Assembly: GCF_019649055.1 (NCBI RefSeq)
Contig: NW_026570313.1
Location: 62,001 to 126,000 of the forward strand
DNA from: Paramacrobiotus metropolitanus
Lineage: Eukaryota; Tardigrada; Eutardigrada; Parachela; Macrobiotidae
Length of the DNA: 64,000 nucleotides
Reading direction: 5' to 3'
The notes below the pieces were generated by a model that did no database searches, was not told where the DNA came from, and saw only the letters and a program-made list of their open reading frames with translations. The position numbers were made by a program, and so were the translations under genes. Shown here in pieces: positions 29,815 to 40,899 of the stretch (the first letter of the stretch is position 1; each line of letters opens with the position of its first letter).

Positions 29815-30744
29815 AAATAACATTGTGCACTGAAGAGAAAAACTGTAAATAAAATTATTCACCAAACAGAACCACGTTTGCATTTATTTTTTATTGAATT
29901 TAGATTAAAGACGGCACCGTTCAAATAAATTCAATAAACAAAGTCCAATTTATTTGGCTTATTTAGAATTTAACTGGTGTTTATTTCATTCAAATTTACC
30001 GTAATTAAATAAATCTAATTTCATTCAAACTCAAATCAGTTCGATTCTTTTCTTTTAGTTGACAGTAATCAAAATCGAATTGTAAAAAATGCGTAACGCC
30101 TGGCCGCCAGAGATCGTCCAGAGAGTCGTCCTTCGGCAAAAAGTAAAAAGTTAGAAAGAAGTCCTCATTTTGTGAACATTGATTTTCGACCTTGTGCTCC
30201 CCCGAAATTTTTTTTAAAAAGTAGAGCGTGTCCTGCTCAGCAGGTATAAAAACCCTCGATTTATTCCATTAGGAATCACATTAGTGTGAGGTGAACCTAT
30301 GCTGGATACTTTTTTATTAATTGATCTTGAAGTGTGTTTTCGTTTTTACGCTTAACCGTGTGTCACCGTGCTAGTGACCTTTCCAATATTCAGTTTTATT
30401 TTACAGTATTTCGCCTTTGTTAAAAGTTATCCGTGGTAGGTCTTATAAATATTTCAGTATACATCTTGATTTTTCTGGTCAAATAAATTTTATTTTAGAA
30501 ATAACGTTTTTTTCTGCAGATAACATTACAGCTTTCAAGTTTCAAAGCAAGTGACTCTGGATTATGCGTGTGAAAAATCGTGATGCTTGTAGGCGACGTG
30601 GAACATCTGGCGCGTATGTAGAAAACTTCACCGCCTGATACACGTGTACGCAAGAGTACAGCCTTCAAAGCATCCGCTGAAGTTCTTCGCCTGCGTTTGA
30701 AAGCCCACGCTGGGAATCGGGAGGCCGCCCTTTTAGCTTCCACT
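29815..30744. other. AT-rich stretch, possible exon near its end
   Basis: Mostly AT-rich with no long frame. On the plus strand 30645-30760 reads TRVRKSTAFKASAEVLRLRL and on, a helix-like stretch after a stop. It could be an exon of a gene joined to the frame at 30903, but no splice pair proves it. Confidence 0.3.
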
Positions 30745-30890
30745 GTCAACAATGTGGCCGTACGTTGCTATAACTTAAATATTACCATTTCTTAACTGAA
30801 TAGTTACGCTGGGCGTATGCTAATCAGTAGACCATTCAGTTATGAAATGGTAATATTTAAGTTATTACAACGCACGGCCACATTGTTGAC
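30745..30890. repeat. 60-bp inverted repeat hairpin
   Basis: Arms 30745-30804 and 30831-30890 pair over about 60 bases with about seven mismatches and a 26-base spacer. The outer ends read GTCAACAATGTGGCC and GGCCACATTGTTGAC. The size fits a miniature inverted-repeat element or a long hairpin in a transcript. It lies between two possible exons. Confidence 0.85.
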
Positions 30891-30902
30891 TCTTAGAAAT
30901 CG

Positions 30903-31187
30903 GTGGGGAAGTACATTCCAGTTGGCCTTGAGAAGCGCGTCGACAAACCATCCGATTCGGATAGCGAATCGGAATCTGCTGTTTCCGTGTCCTCGGATGC
31001 CTCCGTGTCATCGCAGTCTGACTCTTCAGACGACTCCGATTACCTGGAGGACACCACTGGGAAGAAGGGATATAACCCTTTCATCCTCCATGAAGCCAAG
31101 GAGAAGGGTCCGTGGAAGAAGCGTCAGCGAGTGGACGACGAAGAGTCCGGCCAGCAGCGCAACAAGCGGCGTGAGCTTGATAAATAG
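30903..31187 (+). CDS. acidic Ser-rich protein with basic C terminus, unknown
   Basis: 94 codons from ATG at 30903 (MGKYIPVGLEKRVDKP). The middle is a serine/aspartate/glutamate stretch (about residues 17-50), followed by KKGYNPFILHEAKEKGPWKKRQR and a basic end suggestive of nuclear location. The frame extends a little upstream without ATG, so it may be a last exon of a larger gene. AATAAA-like signals follow at about 31252. No family recognised. Confidence 0.5.
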   Translation: MGKYIPVGLEKRVDKPSDSDSESESAVSVSSDASVSSQSDSSDDSDYLEDTTGKKGYNPFILHEAKEKGPWKKRQRVDDEESGQQRNKRRELDK

Positions 31188-31561
31188 CCGTTATTTTTGT
31201 TGTGTGATGCCTACATGTTATACAAGCATTGTGTGAATTGAATGAATGAACAAAATAAATAAAAACATGTAAATTAAATTATTAAAATTCTGGTAGCCGA
31301 TCACACACTGCAAAACTAACTACAATAGGTAGTTACTCCTGCTATAACCTGTTGACACACCACCAGAACACCGGTACAGCAGGCAGCCAGCGTTTGGCAG
31401 GAGATCATCAGGCCGGCGCCAGACAGTAGGACACCGCTAGCCGCTAGCCGGTAAACACCGCTAGCCGGTAAACGAAGCAGCACAGTAGCCAGACTAGCGT
31501 TACTGTCTCGGCTCAGTCTCAGAAAGGGGGGCGGGCCAATAAGACAGAGGGGCGGAGTCAG

Positions 31562-31597
31562 CCAATCAGAGTGTCTGCTATCTTAGCTGGTACACTA
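31562..31597 (+). repeat. 36-bp terminus shared with 20643-20678
   Basis: Differs from the other copy at one base and lies directly after the last homologous bases of a stray exon A on the minus strand. Upstream GC box and CCAAT-like phrases (GGGGCGGAGTCAGCCAAT) are also shared in kind. Confidence 0.6.
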
Positions 31598-31785
31598 CTG
31601 TCCCGGCAGCCAAAAATGCTTCCGTACTCGATCTGCAGCGCGCGCCGTTCAGGACATTGGAAATCAATGATCAGGCCCTTCTCAGCCACGTTGATAACGC
31701 GGCCGTGCTGCAACAACCCGTCGATGTGCACGCCGACTGGGTTCCACGCGTACACGGCGTGCTTGTTGTCTCCATACACCAGCAT
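31598..31785 (-). pseudogene. stray exon A half of an F-box family gene
   Basis: Minus-strand ATG at 31785 opens MLVYGDNKHAVYAWNPVGVH and keeps the conserved HGRVINVAEKGLIIDFQC and IEYGSIF. Homology stops at the 36-bp transposon-like terminus, near the A/B junction where the copy at 50950 has an intron. No exon B, C or D follows on this strand. Confidence 0.72.
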
Positions 31786-32714
31786 TATTAACAGTAAGCA
31801 CGTGTTGCTGTGTGTTTGTAGCGTGTACTGGCACCGGTGGCACGGTTGCGAAATCCATGCTGCGATTGCCGCAGATTAAACGGTATTCCGATGGACGCAA
31901 ACAGCAAAAATCCTTAAAAGCCTGGAACTGAATTTTAGAACACTTTTGGAAGCAGACAAATCTCTTACATCCGAATACACATAGTAAGCATTTCAGCGGT
32001 GGAACGCAAACACAAACACAACCCAAAACAATCCGCCTATGATATCGATGGCCTTGGTAAGTGGAACTGTTGACTTGTTTTACAAGTTGTGAACACTATC
32101 GCTTCCGGCAACAGCACGTGTAAATTGTAAACATGGTTGCCGTGGCTTATTTTTATTGTAAGCCCTAAACAACTACTATAAACGCCGACTACATTGGTTG
32201 GTTGGTACCGCCAAATAAGGCGCCAATGGCAAAATGTTCGGCTCCGAGGTCGTAAAATAAACTGTGTCGACAGAGCTCTTGCACTGCTACTCGTACTGCT
32301 ACCCACTCCTACTCGTTATTTAACAACGTTTTCTCTTTTTGATTCCGGCAACATAACGTTATAGCTTCATCAGCAGTTCCTCCTTCGCGCCTACAGATGA
32401 TTCACACGCACACTATTTATACAAAGAGTGATCAGCAACTGCAGGCATGGCGAAGACATAGAAGTACTATACGCATAGCGGTCATTTGAAAGGCGACCAT
32501 GTTTATGAACTTTATTGTTAAACTTGTATTGTGCATGATGCGTTTTATTACAACTTGTTTAACTGCGTGAGTGTGCATGGACGAGCACGATATGACTTTG
32601 GCCATAGCGTTTGACAATCTAAGAGGCTGTTCACATGTTTTATTGTCATCGTTAAAGTTACCAAAATTTCTAGAAGAGTTGCAGTGATATAAAATCGCAG
32701 ATATTCTTCTGTGT
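31786..32714. other. no gene supported
   Basis: More than 900 bases with only short frames. The part next to the stray exon A may be its old promoter. No repeat recognised. Confidence 0.4.
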
Positions 32715-33041
32715 ATGATATCGATCATTCCAGCGATCGGCCTACCATTTCCTGTTGCTAATTGTTATGATTTCCATCTAAATGCTATGCGACTGTATTC
32801 GTATCTGGTTGGAAGATACATCTTTGCACCGTTAGCCTTTGAAACTCTCGGACCGTGGGGAAAGTCGGCCACCGCTTTAGTAAAAGAAATCAGCAAGCGA
32901 CTCCAGTCGCAGACAGGTGAACCTCGTTCTCATGAGTTCCTTCGCCAACGATTATCGCTAGAATTTTAACGAGGCAATGCCGCGTGCGTACTCGGAACAA
33001 TGGAAGGATCGGCAGCATTAAACGAGATTTTGTTGCTTTGA
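32715..33041 (+). pseudogene. fragment resembling the tail of a retroelement RT protein
   Basis: The frame has APLAFETLGPWGKSATALVKE, then GEPRSHEFLRQRLSLEF, a stop, and in the same frame RGNAACVLGT. This series (ETLGPWG, R..TGEPR, QRLS, RGNAA.VLGT) recurs, as far as I remember, at the C terminus of proteins encoded by non-LTR or LINE-like elements in invertebrates. No RT core is present here, so only the 3' end of an element is left. Class is uncertain. Confidence 0.45.
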
Positions 33042-33385
33042 ATTGTGATTAACTATTGTTGATCTGTTTTGTACCCGCATTTTATGAAATAAAGCGTACA
33101 TGAGTGTTATTTTTGCTTGTTATAGTTATTCAATCATTCATTCATGTATCAGGAGCAGACAACCCGGTAAACGGGACTTCAATGTCTGGTCGGTAAAGAA
33201 AACAGCTAACTATTACCAAGGAGATTATTAAAACAGATCAACAGTTTTCAGAGCGAACTTAAAAAAGCTGACACCGCTAACATTGAGTATCTCTGTATTA
33301 ACTTTTTGAATCCGCTCAAAAACATTCTTTAACCGCGTGGCAAGTATAACTATAACAAGCACATAACAAGCACAAATAACAATCT

Positions 33386-33451
33386 GCTGACGGAAAGCGA
33401 AACTTATGGTTCTTAATTAATTAAGAACTATAACTTTCGCTTTCCGTCAGC
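33386..33451. repeat. 31-bp arm hairpin with TTAA loop
   Basis: Arms 33386-33416 and 33421-33451 pair with two mismatches around TTAA. Outer sequence GCTGACGGAAAGCGAAA. A compact stable hairpin if transcribed. Confidence 0.85.
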
Positions 33452-33499
33452 ACAGTACGAACATATTACAACGCAGTCATTTACGGCACTGGCCCATTT

Positions 33500-33910
33500 T
33501 TAACTATAATGCACAATACCGTTCATAATTTTCTGATAATTCAAATTTAAACAACAATCGTGGTAACCGCTAACGGAAAACTGGCTGTCTCGTGGCATTG
33601 TACAACTTGTTTGAGTCGTTTTAAAAACTTCCCTGGAATGCGACACTGAGCGGGAACTTTGCACTGTTACGACGTTGAGGGTTGAGGGAGAACAGTGGCC
33701 AGTGCGGCTGGCTGTCGGCGGAACAGCAATCAAATGGCAAGTTACCTCCGGCATTTCTTTATCATCGTCGCAAGTTGCGGCAGGCATTGGTGCAGGATCA
33801 CCGCAGTCAGTTGTGTCAGCTATGTAACGTCTAGATGGGCCAGAGTGGATGCTGTTAACTTCTGATCGCGGTAGCGATTCAAGGGCGCTGATCCGCACTC
33901 TGGAAATCCC
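33500..33910 (-). pseudogene. F-box family exon D remnant and flank
   Basis: On the minus strand near 33895, FQSADQRP followed by stops corresponds to YQSADPRSSTPYRDQKW of the exon at 56606. The downstream sequence also resembles the region after that exon (56300-56500): both contain AGTGGCCA.TGCGGCTGGCTGTCGGC on the plus strand. Two in-frame stops show loss of function. No exon C lies upstream. Confidence 0.6.
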
Positions 33911-34401
33911 GAAGAACCTCGTCGAACCAAATACGCGTTTAAACTAATTTCTAACAATTGAGTATGATAGCAGCGCGTCGCAAGAATGCTACCTGCAAGC
34001 GCTATTTTATAGGCTAGTGACTTTAAAACACATTATTATGCGCTCAGTTCAACAGATGTGGTCGCCACTTGATTTTCATCAGCCACCATTCAGTTTGGCT
34101 ACTATAGTTGCAATAATAATATTAAACAAGGAAATTTACGCTCCTTCAGTCACGTAGCGGCCTCGCGGAGTAATTAACAGCCAAAACAGTGCTATGCAAA
34201 CAGAGCAAACAATCACCTTATATTCGCCATCCCAGTTTTTGGATTTTTACAGCGGGTTAAAACCTTGCTGCCGATAGGTTCGAAAATTATTCCTTCGCTG
34301 TTAAACATTGGGTCAATTTGGGTGGATTAACATGCCCTTCAAAAGTCGAGCTTGGCAAAGTGCAATAAATTCTTAACGCAGATTGGGTAATTCCTTTTTC
34401 T

Positions 34402-35128
34402 GGCACCGCGACATTTCGCCGCCGACAACTCGTCCCAGGACTTTTGGTCGCAGACATTTCGCCGCAAGGTCATCTCGCCTCGCGACGTTTCGTCGCGGGA
34501 CATTTAGTCGGCTGAACATCACGCCTCGAGACATTTCGCCGCCATGCCGTTTAGACGTCGATACATTTCGCCGCGAGGCTGTTTAGACGAAAAGTCCCCT
34601 TTAGAAGACAATCAGGCCACTTGAAACAGTCAAGGAACATCTAAAAATAATTCAGGAACACTGAAGAAAAAAGTCTAAGAAACCTAAGAAACCCAAGAAA
34701 ATTAAAGAAACCTAAGAAATCTAAGAAATCTAAGAAACCTAAGAAATCTTAGAAATCTAAGAAACCTAAGAAGCCTAAGAAACCTAAGATACCCAAGATA
34801 ACCAAGGTACCCAAGATACCCAAGATACCCAAGATACCCAAGAAACCTAAGAAACCTAAGAAACCTAAGAAACCTAAGAAACCTGAAAAAACTGAGAAAA
34901 CCATCCAAGAAACCCGGAAACTAAAGCGGGTCGAATTCTTTTGCGGCGAAGTGTCCGCGACCAGACGTCTTGCGTCAAAAGTCGCAAAGTAAGAATGTCT
35001 CTATGCAAATTGTCCCAGACCGAAGTGTCCCAGCGTCAAAATGTCCCGCGGCGAAATGTTCGCGGCGAAAAGTCGCGCGTCGAATTTAATTGCGGCGAAA
35101 TGTCACACTCCCAAATGTCCGGGTGCGG
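34402..35128. mobile_element. foldback element, GACATTTCGCCG repeat arms
   Basis: The left arm (34402-34600) is built of repeated CGACATTTCGCCGC-like words, the right arm (34935-35128) of the reverse complement (GCGGCGAAATGTC). The centre (about 34640-34910) is a 9-10 bp minisatellite, AAGAAACCT. Both sides are flanked by CTTTTTCT (34394-34401 and 35129-35136). Long inverted arms made of tandem repeats around a loop, with an 8-9 bp target duplication, are the definition of a foldback transposon. No coding capacity; the long minus-strand frame here is an artefact of the minisatellite. Confidence 0.78.
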
Positions 35129-35136
35129 CTTTTTCT

Positions 35137-35630
35137 TTCCTTTCACAATTTTTTTTGACATCTCAAGACTTCTGTGACTGGTCATTTTTGTGGTTTAATA
35201 ATCGAACTGTTGCTCTAAAGCAGACATACAAAACGGGCGGCCCTACAAACTTCCTGGCAACAATAAGATTAAAAGCTGATTATCATAATTACTAAAACTT
35301 TCATGCAGTTGCTCCACTCCTGCAGATTTGCATGGGGATACGCGGCAGTAGCCTGTATGTGGCGATCGCGTCGCGCTTTCAGTCGGAAATGCGTCAAGTG
35401 CCACTTTCAAAAGCCGCCAACTTGCATTTTAGCCAGCAAATTTCTCGGAGCACAGTCCTTGAAACCGACCCGTGGTATACAGGCGACATCAGATTTCGGT
35501 GAAGACGCGATATGCTAGTGCTGAGGCAGCGGATCGGCATTGGGGACGAATGGTACATAAAGCCGGTACATCTACACGAGCTAGAGCTCAGGCTATCAAC
35601 AGTTGATGTACAATTTGCTTCTCAACCCTT
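35137..35630. other. no gene supported
   Basis: Short frames only, with AT-rich and pyrimidine-rich stretches. Confidence 0.4.
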
Positions 35631-35713
35631 TATTGTTTTTCGCTCTTGGGTGCTTTGCTGGAATCGCAAAGCATCGAAGATTCCAGCAAAGCACTCAAGA
35701 GCGAAAAACAATA
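35631..35713. repeat. 35-bp arm near-perfect hairpin
   Basis: Arms 35631-35665 and 35679-35713 pair at 34 of 35 positions with a 13-base loop. The single mismatch is a possible G-U pair if the plus strand is transcribed. Length and loop size are like a small-RNA precursor, but a miniature transposon is as likely. 35714-36492 holds no gene. Confidence 0.85.
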
Positions 35714-36492
35714 CTCCGGGCAGGTGACTTTCCGTGACTGATTTAAATGTCTTGTCAACTGTCGTCATAATAATGAAAAGGCTATGGTAACCCCGCCCCC
35801 CAATTAACATTATTGTCCCTGCCCCCAAATGCAACACTGCCCTGGGGGCAGTTCTTCATAAAAAACACCCCGTTATAACATCCGAAGCCGGTGGAACTGT
35901 GCCTGTATTTTATTCAGAGATTTTACTGTAGTTCCTTCTTATCTCGGCGTGGTCACCGCCTATTCTCTCAGAAAGATTTCATCTGTTGGTTTGAAGACAG
36001 TATTCGTTGTAGGAATACTTAGAAAATATTATCAGTTTCATCGGCCGTGCACCAGTGGGCGTGGCCAAAAACCAATTTTGAGGAGATCCCCATCCTAAGT
36101 ACTGGAAATGCATTCATTATACTGTTTGCCATCGAAATTTGAAACTATATTTCGGTATGTTCCGAGAACAGTGTTCGTTACAGTTATTACTGCAGGTTTT
36201 TTCCGAATTTATTTTTGAATTGCTGGCTTCAGTGTAAACACTACTGTAGGAAATCTTGCCACTTATCGGGCTATCTGTGAAGTATGAAATACGTACAGGA
36301 GGCTGGAGTTCAGCACACATCAAATAGCATTATAAAACAGCAACAGAACAACTGCTGAATATTAAGCCAATAAATAACAACACGACATAAACATTTTAAA
36401 TTGTTAAACCAGTTGTTTAAAACGAGAAAACAATGCTTGTTGGCGACCGGCGAGCGCCCCTGCATTCACGAATTAAGTGGCACAGACACACA

Positions 36493-39400
36493 TTATTCAT
36501 TACTTTCATTACTGCCGCTGTCTGCGAAGTCTCCCGAGCCAGCATTCCTATTTCGCCGTACGCTTTCGCTCAGGGCGGCTGCTGTCAGTGTAGTCAGCTT
36601 GCTGGCATCCAGATCGGCGAGGGTGGCCGTCGTCCACTTGCGACCACGGTATTCCGTGCCGGAACGCGGATCCGCGCGCTGATAAGAGTTGAGCGCCTGC
36701 AAAATATCATGCTGTCACTGTTTTGCCGCCCATTGTTAATGTCGCAACAAAGTGTTGGTCAAGGGACTAGCCCAACATAACTGAAGGTCAACGAGACAGA
36801 AGATATGGCAGTGTTCCTTTACGGGCTTGGACTTATTCAATAAACAACCATTTGCAAAAATTACACACTCAAGATGGAACAGGAGTATCTGCAAGCCGTT
36901 ATGGCAGTCTTTAAAAGTTTACATTCCCATCCTTTTAAGGGAAGTGACCCGGAGCATGGTATAAAATTCGTGTAAATGCATGAAAACTTGTGAGTTTCGC
37001 GCACTTTCAAACACTTTTTGCTTTGTTTAATGACATTCTGTAGTCAGATGATTTCAGTATACATTGGCGCCAAAACCGTTTTTGTACGCTCGATAACCGG
37101 TTGGGGAGTTATGGCCGTAAGAAAATTCCAAAATTCCACTCAGGTGTATCTGTACCAAAAGTCTTACTAGGTACTGATCTTCATTTTGCATGTAAATGCG
37201 CACATGCATGAGGATCGCTTTTACACGGAACCACTGTTCTGGTATTTCTTTCAAATTTTAAATCAGTTTTAAAGTTTTTGAAAATTCAAGTTAAAATTTA
37301 AAAAAATGGTGTGTTTCTGGTTCGGTGAAAAACGATCTTCCTACTTATGTGCATTTAGAGCTACGGGTAGAATTTGAAAAAGATCGGTGCATAACTGCAT
37401 ATAATTAGATTTTTGGTGCACCTGAATACATAAAAACGTTTTGAAATTTTCTTACAACCATACCTCCCGAACCGGTTATTGCGCGAACAAACGGTTTTTA
37501 CGCTAATGTATACAAACAGTCTGGCTATAGAAGGTCATAAAGCAAAAGCAAAAACGTGTCTTTAAGTGCACTGTGCGCGGAATTTAAAGTTTTCGTGCAT
37601 GCACACGAATTTGGTGCCATGTATCGGGTAACTTCCATAAATGCTAATTTACCAGCTCGCGATGGCTGTTATGTGAACTATGTAGCTATTAAGTCAAATA
37701 AAATGGATAAAGTCTTACATTTACAAGGTGTCGTTGAATGTCCTCGCTGCGTTGGTTCTGAATGCAGTCAGCAATCCACTCCGCCACGGCCGGTCGATCG
37801 AGCGGTTGCGTGAGATTCAGACTCTTCTCCACAACCTGCCACAGCTCCCGCCGCATCGCTTCGCTCGACTGGCTACCGAAGGAATGCTGCGTGACCAGTA
37901 TGCCTTTAAGAATGTAATCATAGACACGGCACTTCTTCAGCACCATCCGCTCGTACGCCACAAAGTCGTGGGTCATGGCTACGACGTCCCCCGTGACCTG
38001 CTTCATGCTCTCGCACATCTCCCCGAATTCACAGTCGTAGAACACCAGCGCCGCCAGACGGTGACCGTTCAGCAGATGACGGATCAGTCCGGCGGATTTT
38101 GTGCATTCTTCGCCGATCATTTGGTTGATAACCACCACTTTCGTGGTGCTGTTGAGGCATTTCAGCAGACAGCTGATTAACCAGTACAGGCCGTCATCCT
38201 CGAATTCTCCGTCAGTGTATTCGGCTTCCCCGCCGGATACGCGGACATCGGGGAAGTAGGTATCCGTGGTGAGAAGGGTGTTCCATGCGTGACACACACG
38301 GCGACAGCGCAGGCGCCCGATGGAATCCAGCGAGTGGAAGATCTCCACCAGCAGCTCAGGGGGCAACGGTAGCCTTCGCAGCTGACGCTGACCGCTTACT
38401 TTGCGCTTTTTCTTCGGTGTGGTGATCGCGCCCTGCCAACGCATCCATTCCCCTGTCTGCGGTAGGTAACCGCTATCGATGTCATCACGCGCCTCGTCAA
38501 ACTCGAACTTCTACCAACATATGACCAACTTATTTATTATTAGGATGGGTTGCAGTTACTGCCACGGAGGTCAATTTCGTTGTACGGCAGTTCTCTTCTG
38601 CTTCCGTACATATCGTGATTTTCTTACGCCTTTTACTAAAGAAAACCGTGTGTGGGAGGCGCTATATGAGCCGTAAAAAATTGCTGACCGATATATTATT
38701 TGTTCACCCAACGTGCTGGCCGGCAGTTTGTTTGTCGGCAAAGTTACCAATTTTCTTGTGAACCCGTTTCTTAGTAACTAAGATACGGTTTCAACCGAGC
38801 TTTAGTCGAAGAGCTACCGAGTAGCTCTTCGACTTCGATTAAAAAATTGAGAATTATATGACAAGAAGAGTAGCTGCTAATCTTCTTGTCATATAATTCT
38901 CAATTTTTTTAATCAGCACTTGCGTGGAAAAGCTTTCTTTCTGGAAAGATATTTCAAAACGCAGCAGAACGCGATGTTTCAAAATTGTTCGAAATTAAGC
39001 CGCAACACGCCACTCCGGGCGGTCCCAACTGAGTCACGTACAAAGAAGTCTAAAATTCGTTCCCTCAAATTATTTAATTTGAGATCTTCATGAAATTCCA
39101 GTGCATTCATTTGAGAAAGGAATTTATACAGGGACAATTAAGCCGCAAGCCTTTTCGCGATACCCGTGCTGAAACGACTTTAAAGGCTACAACCGAGGCG
39201 CCTCTCCAGGAAACAAAAAAATCTGCGAGTTTTAAAGGGAAAAACCCGCACTAATTCACCTGTTACTGCGAGTATAATGAACGGCGACAACATATGAGCT
39301 TCGCAATGAATACGCACCGCACTCTCGGCATCCAGGGGGGTAGCCGTCCGACACTGCAAGTAAAGAAACGTCTGGCTGAGCAGCGACTTGCACACGACTG

Positions 39401-39905
39401 CGTGCTCGTCCTTCAATCGGTATTTGAAGAGCTCCCCGAGCCGCTGCGACCCGTCGGCCCAGTAGGCACCGGGCAGAGGACACGAGCGGATGACAAAGTC
39501 CCCGGGCGCCACACGCAGCATCCCTTCCAGATCCTCCTTCGTGGGCGGTGCGCGCAGTTGCGGCCAGTGCACCAGCTCCCGGACGGGGCCGTGGGGCCGC
39601 TGCACCTCCACGCACTGCGCTCCGTCGTAGTCGCAATCCCCGAGGGAGACGACCTGCCCCGGGTACCACACCCAGGCGCCGTCGGTTCGCGGCAGCAGCA
39701 CCAGCATGTCGTCCTTCCAGTTGTCCTTATATTGGCCGTTGAAGATGCGTCCGTACTCGACGAACTGGGCGCGCTGTGTGGCGCAACCGAAATCAATGAT
39801 CAGACCGCCCTCCGCCACGTTGATCACGTGGCCGTGCTGCAGGAGCCCGTCGACGAGGACGTCCACGGCGTTCCACGCCGTCACATCGTCTTTGAAAACA
39901 AGCAT
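36493..39905 (-). CDS. F-box family gene, copy 2 (three exons)
   Basis: Exon AB 39905-39318 (196 codons), exon C 38456-37719 (246), exon D 36696-36493 (68 with stop), giving about 509 aa. Donors GTGCGT and GTAAGA and acceptors CCGCAG and TTGCAG all leave phase 0. AB starts MLVFKDDVTAWNAVDVLVDG and holds two unfamiliar conserved blocks (HGHVINVAEGGLIIDF and DGAWVWYPGQVVSLG). C carries the F-box LPPELLVEIFHSLDSIGRL, then WNTLLTTDTYFPDVRVSG and a C-terminal block. F-box proteins link substrates to SCF ubiquitin ligases through SKP1; the partner is unknown. The first intron has two hairpins and the second a palindromic element. Open throughout and probably functional. Confidence 0.8.
36935..37640. 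repeat. TTAA-flanked palindromic element in the C-D intron of copy 2
   Basis: The left end TTAAGGGAAGTGACCCGG and the right end CCGATACATGGCACC-type (reverse complement, near 37610-37640, followed by ATAA) are inverted. Internal phrases also recur inverted (GATCTTC.., CCGAACCGGTTATTGCG). About 700 bp, non-coding. TTAA at the left border and clear homology to 54171-54848 suggest a piggyBac-type miniature element. Confidence 0.75.
38805..38914. repeat. two adjacent hairpins in the AB-C intron of copy 2
   Basis: Hairpin 1: 38805-38817 pairs perfectly with 38821-38833 around CGA. Hairpin 2: 38837-38869 pairs with 38881-38914 with one bulge around an 11-base loop. They lie three bases apart in the first intron. 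Confidence 0.88.
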
Positions 39906-40138
39906 GACGCAGTGCAGTGCGATTACTGGCAGTCGTTAAAAGAGGGTGCTGGCAGCGCGAAGTCTTTCCAAATCGCGTAAGACACTGAAACACAGTTTCT
40001 TCTGAACAGTTTTCCTTCTGCTTACAGCTTACTGATTATAAATTTATAACTTCCAAATAAAATGTGAGATTGTCACTCTTACGGTGAGTCTTACCAGGTA
40101 GTAATGAACTGTTGATAAAAGTTAAAATAATGTATGAC

Positions 40139-40697
40139 TCAGCAGTCAGCAGTTTGCGTTCGATTCTGCATTGATTTCATATTCAGCTGCAACTGAATTA
40201 TGGGAACGCAGAGTGGCGAGCCGAGGTTTTGGATGCGTAGCGCGCCCAGTCCCTGGCAGATACTGATTTCCTTGGGGCTGAACTGCTCACAAGCTGCAGA
40301 GCTGCTCGTATTTCGTTGATTCAGTTTGTCCCATAGCTCGACTAACGAAAAGAAAGAAATTACAGGGTGCCAAGCCAAGTCCGGACAGTTGCGTAAAATG
40401 AATTTAAAAATATTCCCCTACGTCCTTATGTGTCCATCTTTTCACTTTTCTCGTACAGCTTTTTATTGCGGATCGAGCAAAGACAAGACCAAAATGGTTT
40501 GATATGGCGGTAAGGAGCCAGGTGTTGATTAGGGGGATGCGGTTTCCTCCTGATACCGGCACCTCTAAGAAATGCTCCAGGTGATGTTTTTGCGCCCGCG
40601 ATATACAGTAGAAGAAAGCCAACATGTCCGGGCGTGATACACACAAAACGTTTGCAGCTGTCACGGTGTCACCTGTGCTCCGGCCTGTGCCTTTCAA
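40139..40697 (-). CDS. possible two-exon host gene, unknown
   Basis: A frame from 40697 (MLAFFYCISRAQKHHLEHFLEV in part, 97 codons to 40404) is followed by a possible last exon at about 40339-40139, preceded by the acceptor-like TTTCTTTTCGTTAG and reading VELWDKLNQRNTSSS. Composition is protein-like, but no family is recognised and the donor (GTAGGG near 40428) is weak. It could be chance. Confidence 0.3.
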
Positions 40698-40899
40698 AAC
40701 AGAAATTTATAATATAAAATCGATGTTTCCTGCGAATTATTTTTACGGTTTGCCCCGAGGTGAATTAAGTACTTCTGTATTTAAAGTATGTGTTTTTTTG
40801 TATTTGCACTGTAATTACTTTCTGCTCCAAGGAATTTTTCTGTCTGGCCGGACTTTTAGCGCAGGAACGGCGGCGTCATTCATTGGAGTACAAGCCGGG

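Noticed and set aside
34702-34908. Minus-strand frame made of FLRF/LGYL repeats
   Set aside because: It is a translation of the AAGAAACCT minisatellite inside a foldback element, not a gene.
39065-39084. CTCAAATTATTTAATTTGAG palindrome
   Set aside because: Short and AT-rich; expected by chance in this sequence, unlike the longer hairpins nearby.
39294-39980. 228-codon plus-strand frame
   Set aside because: Antisense shadow of the GC-rich exon AB of F-box copy 2, whose minus-strand frame is conserved between paralogues.
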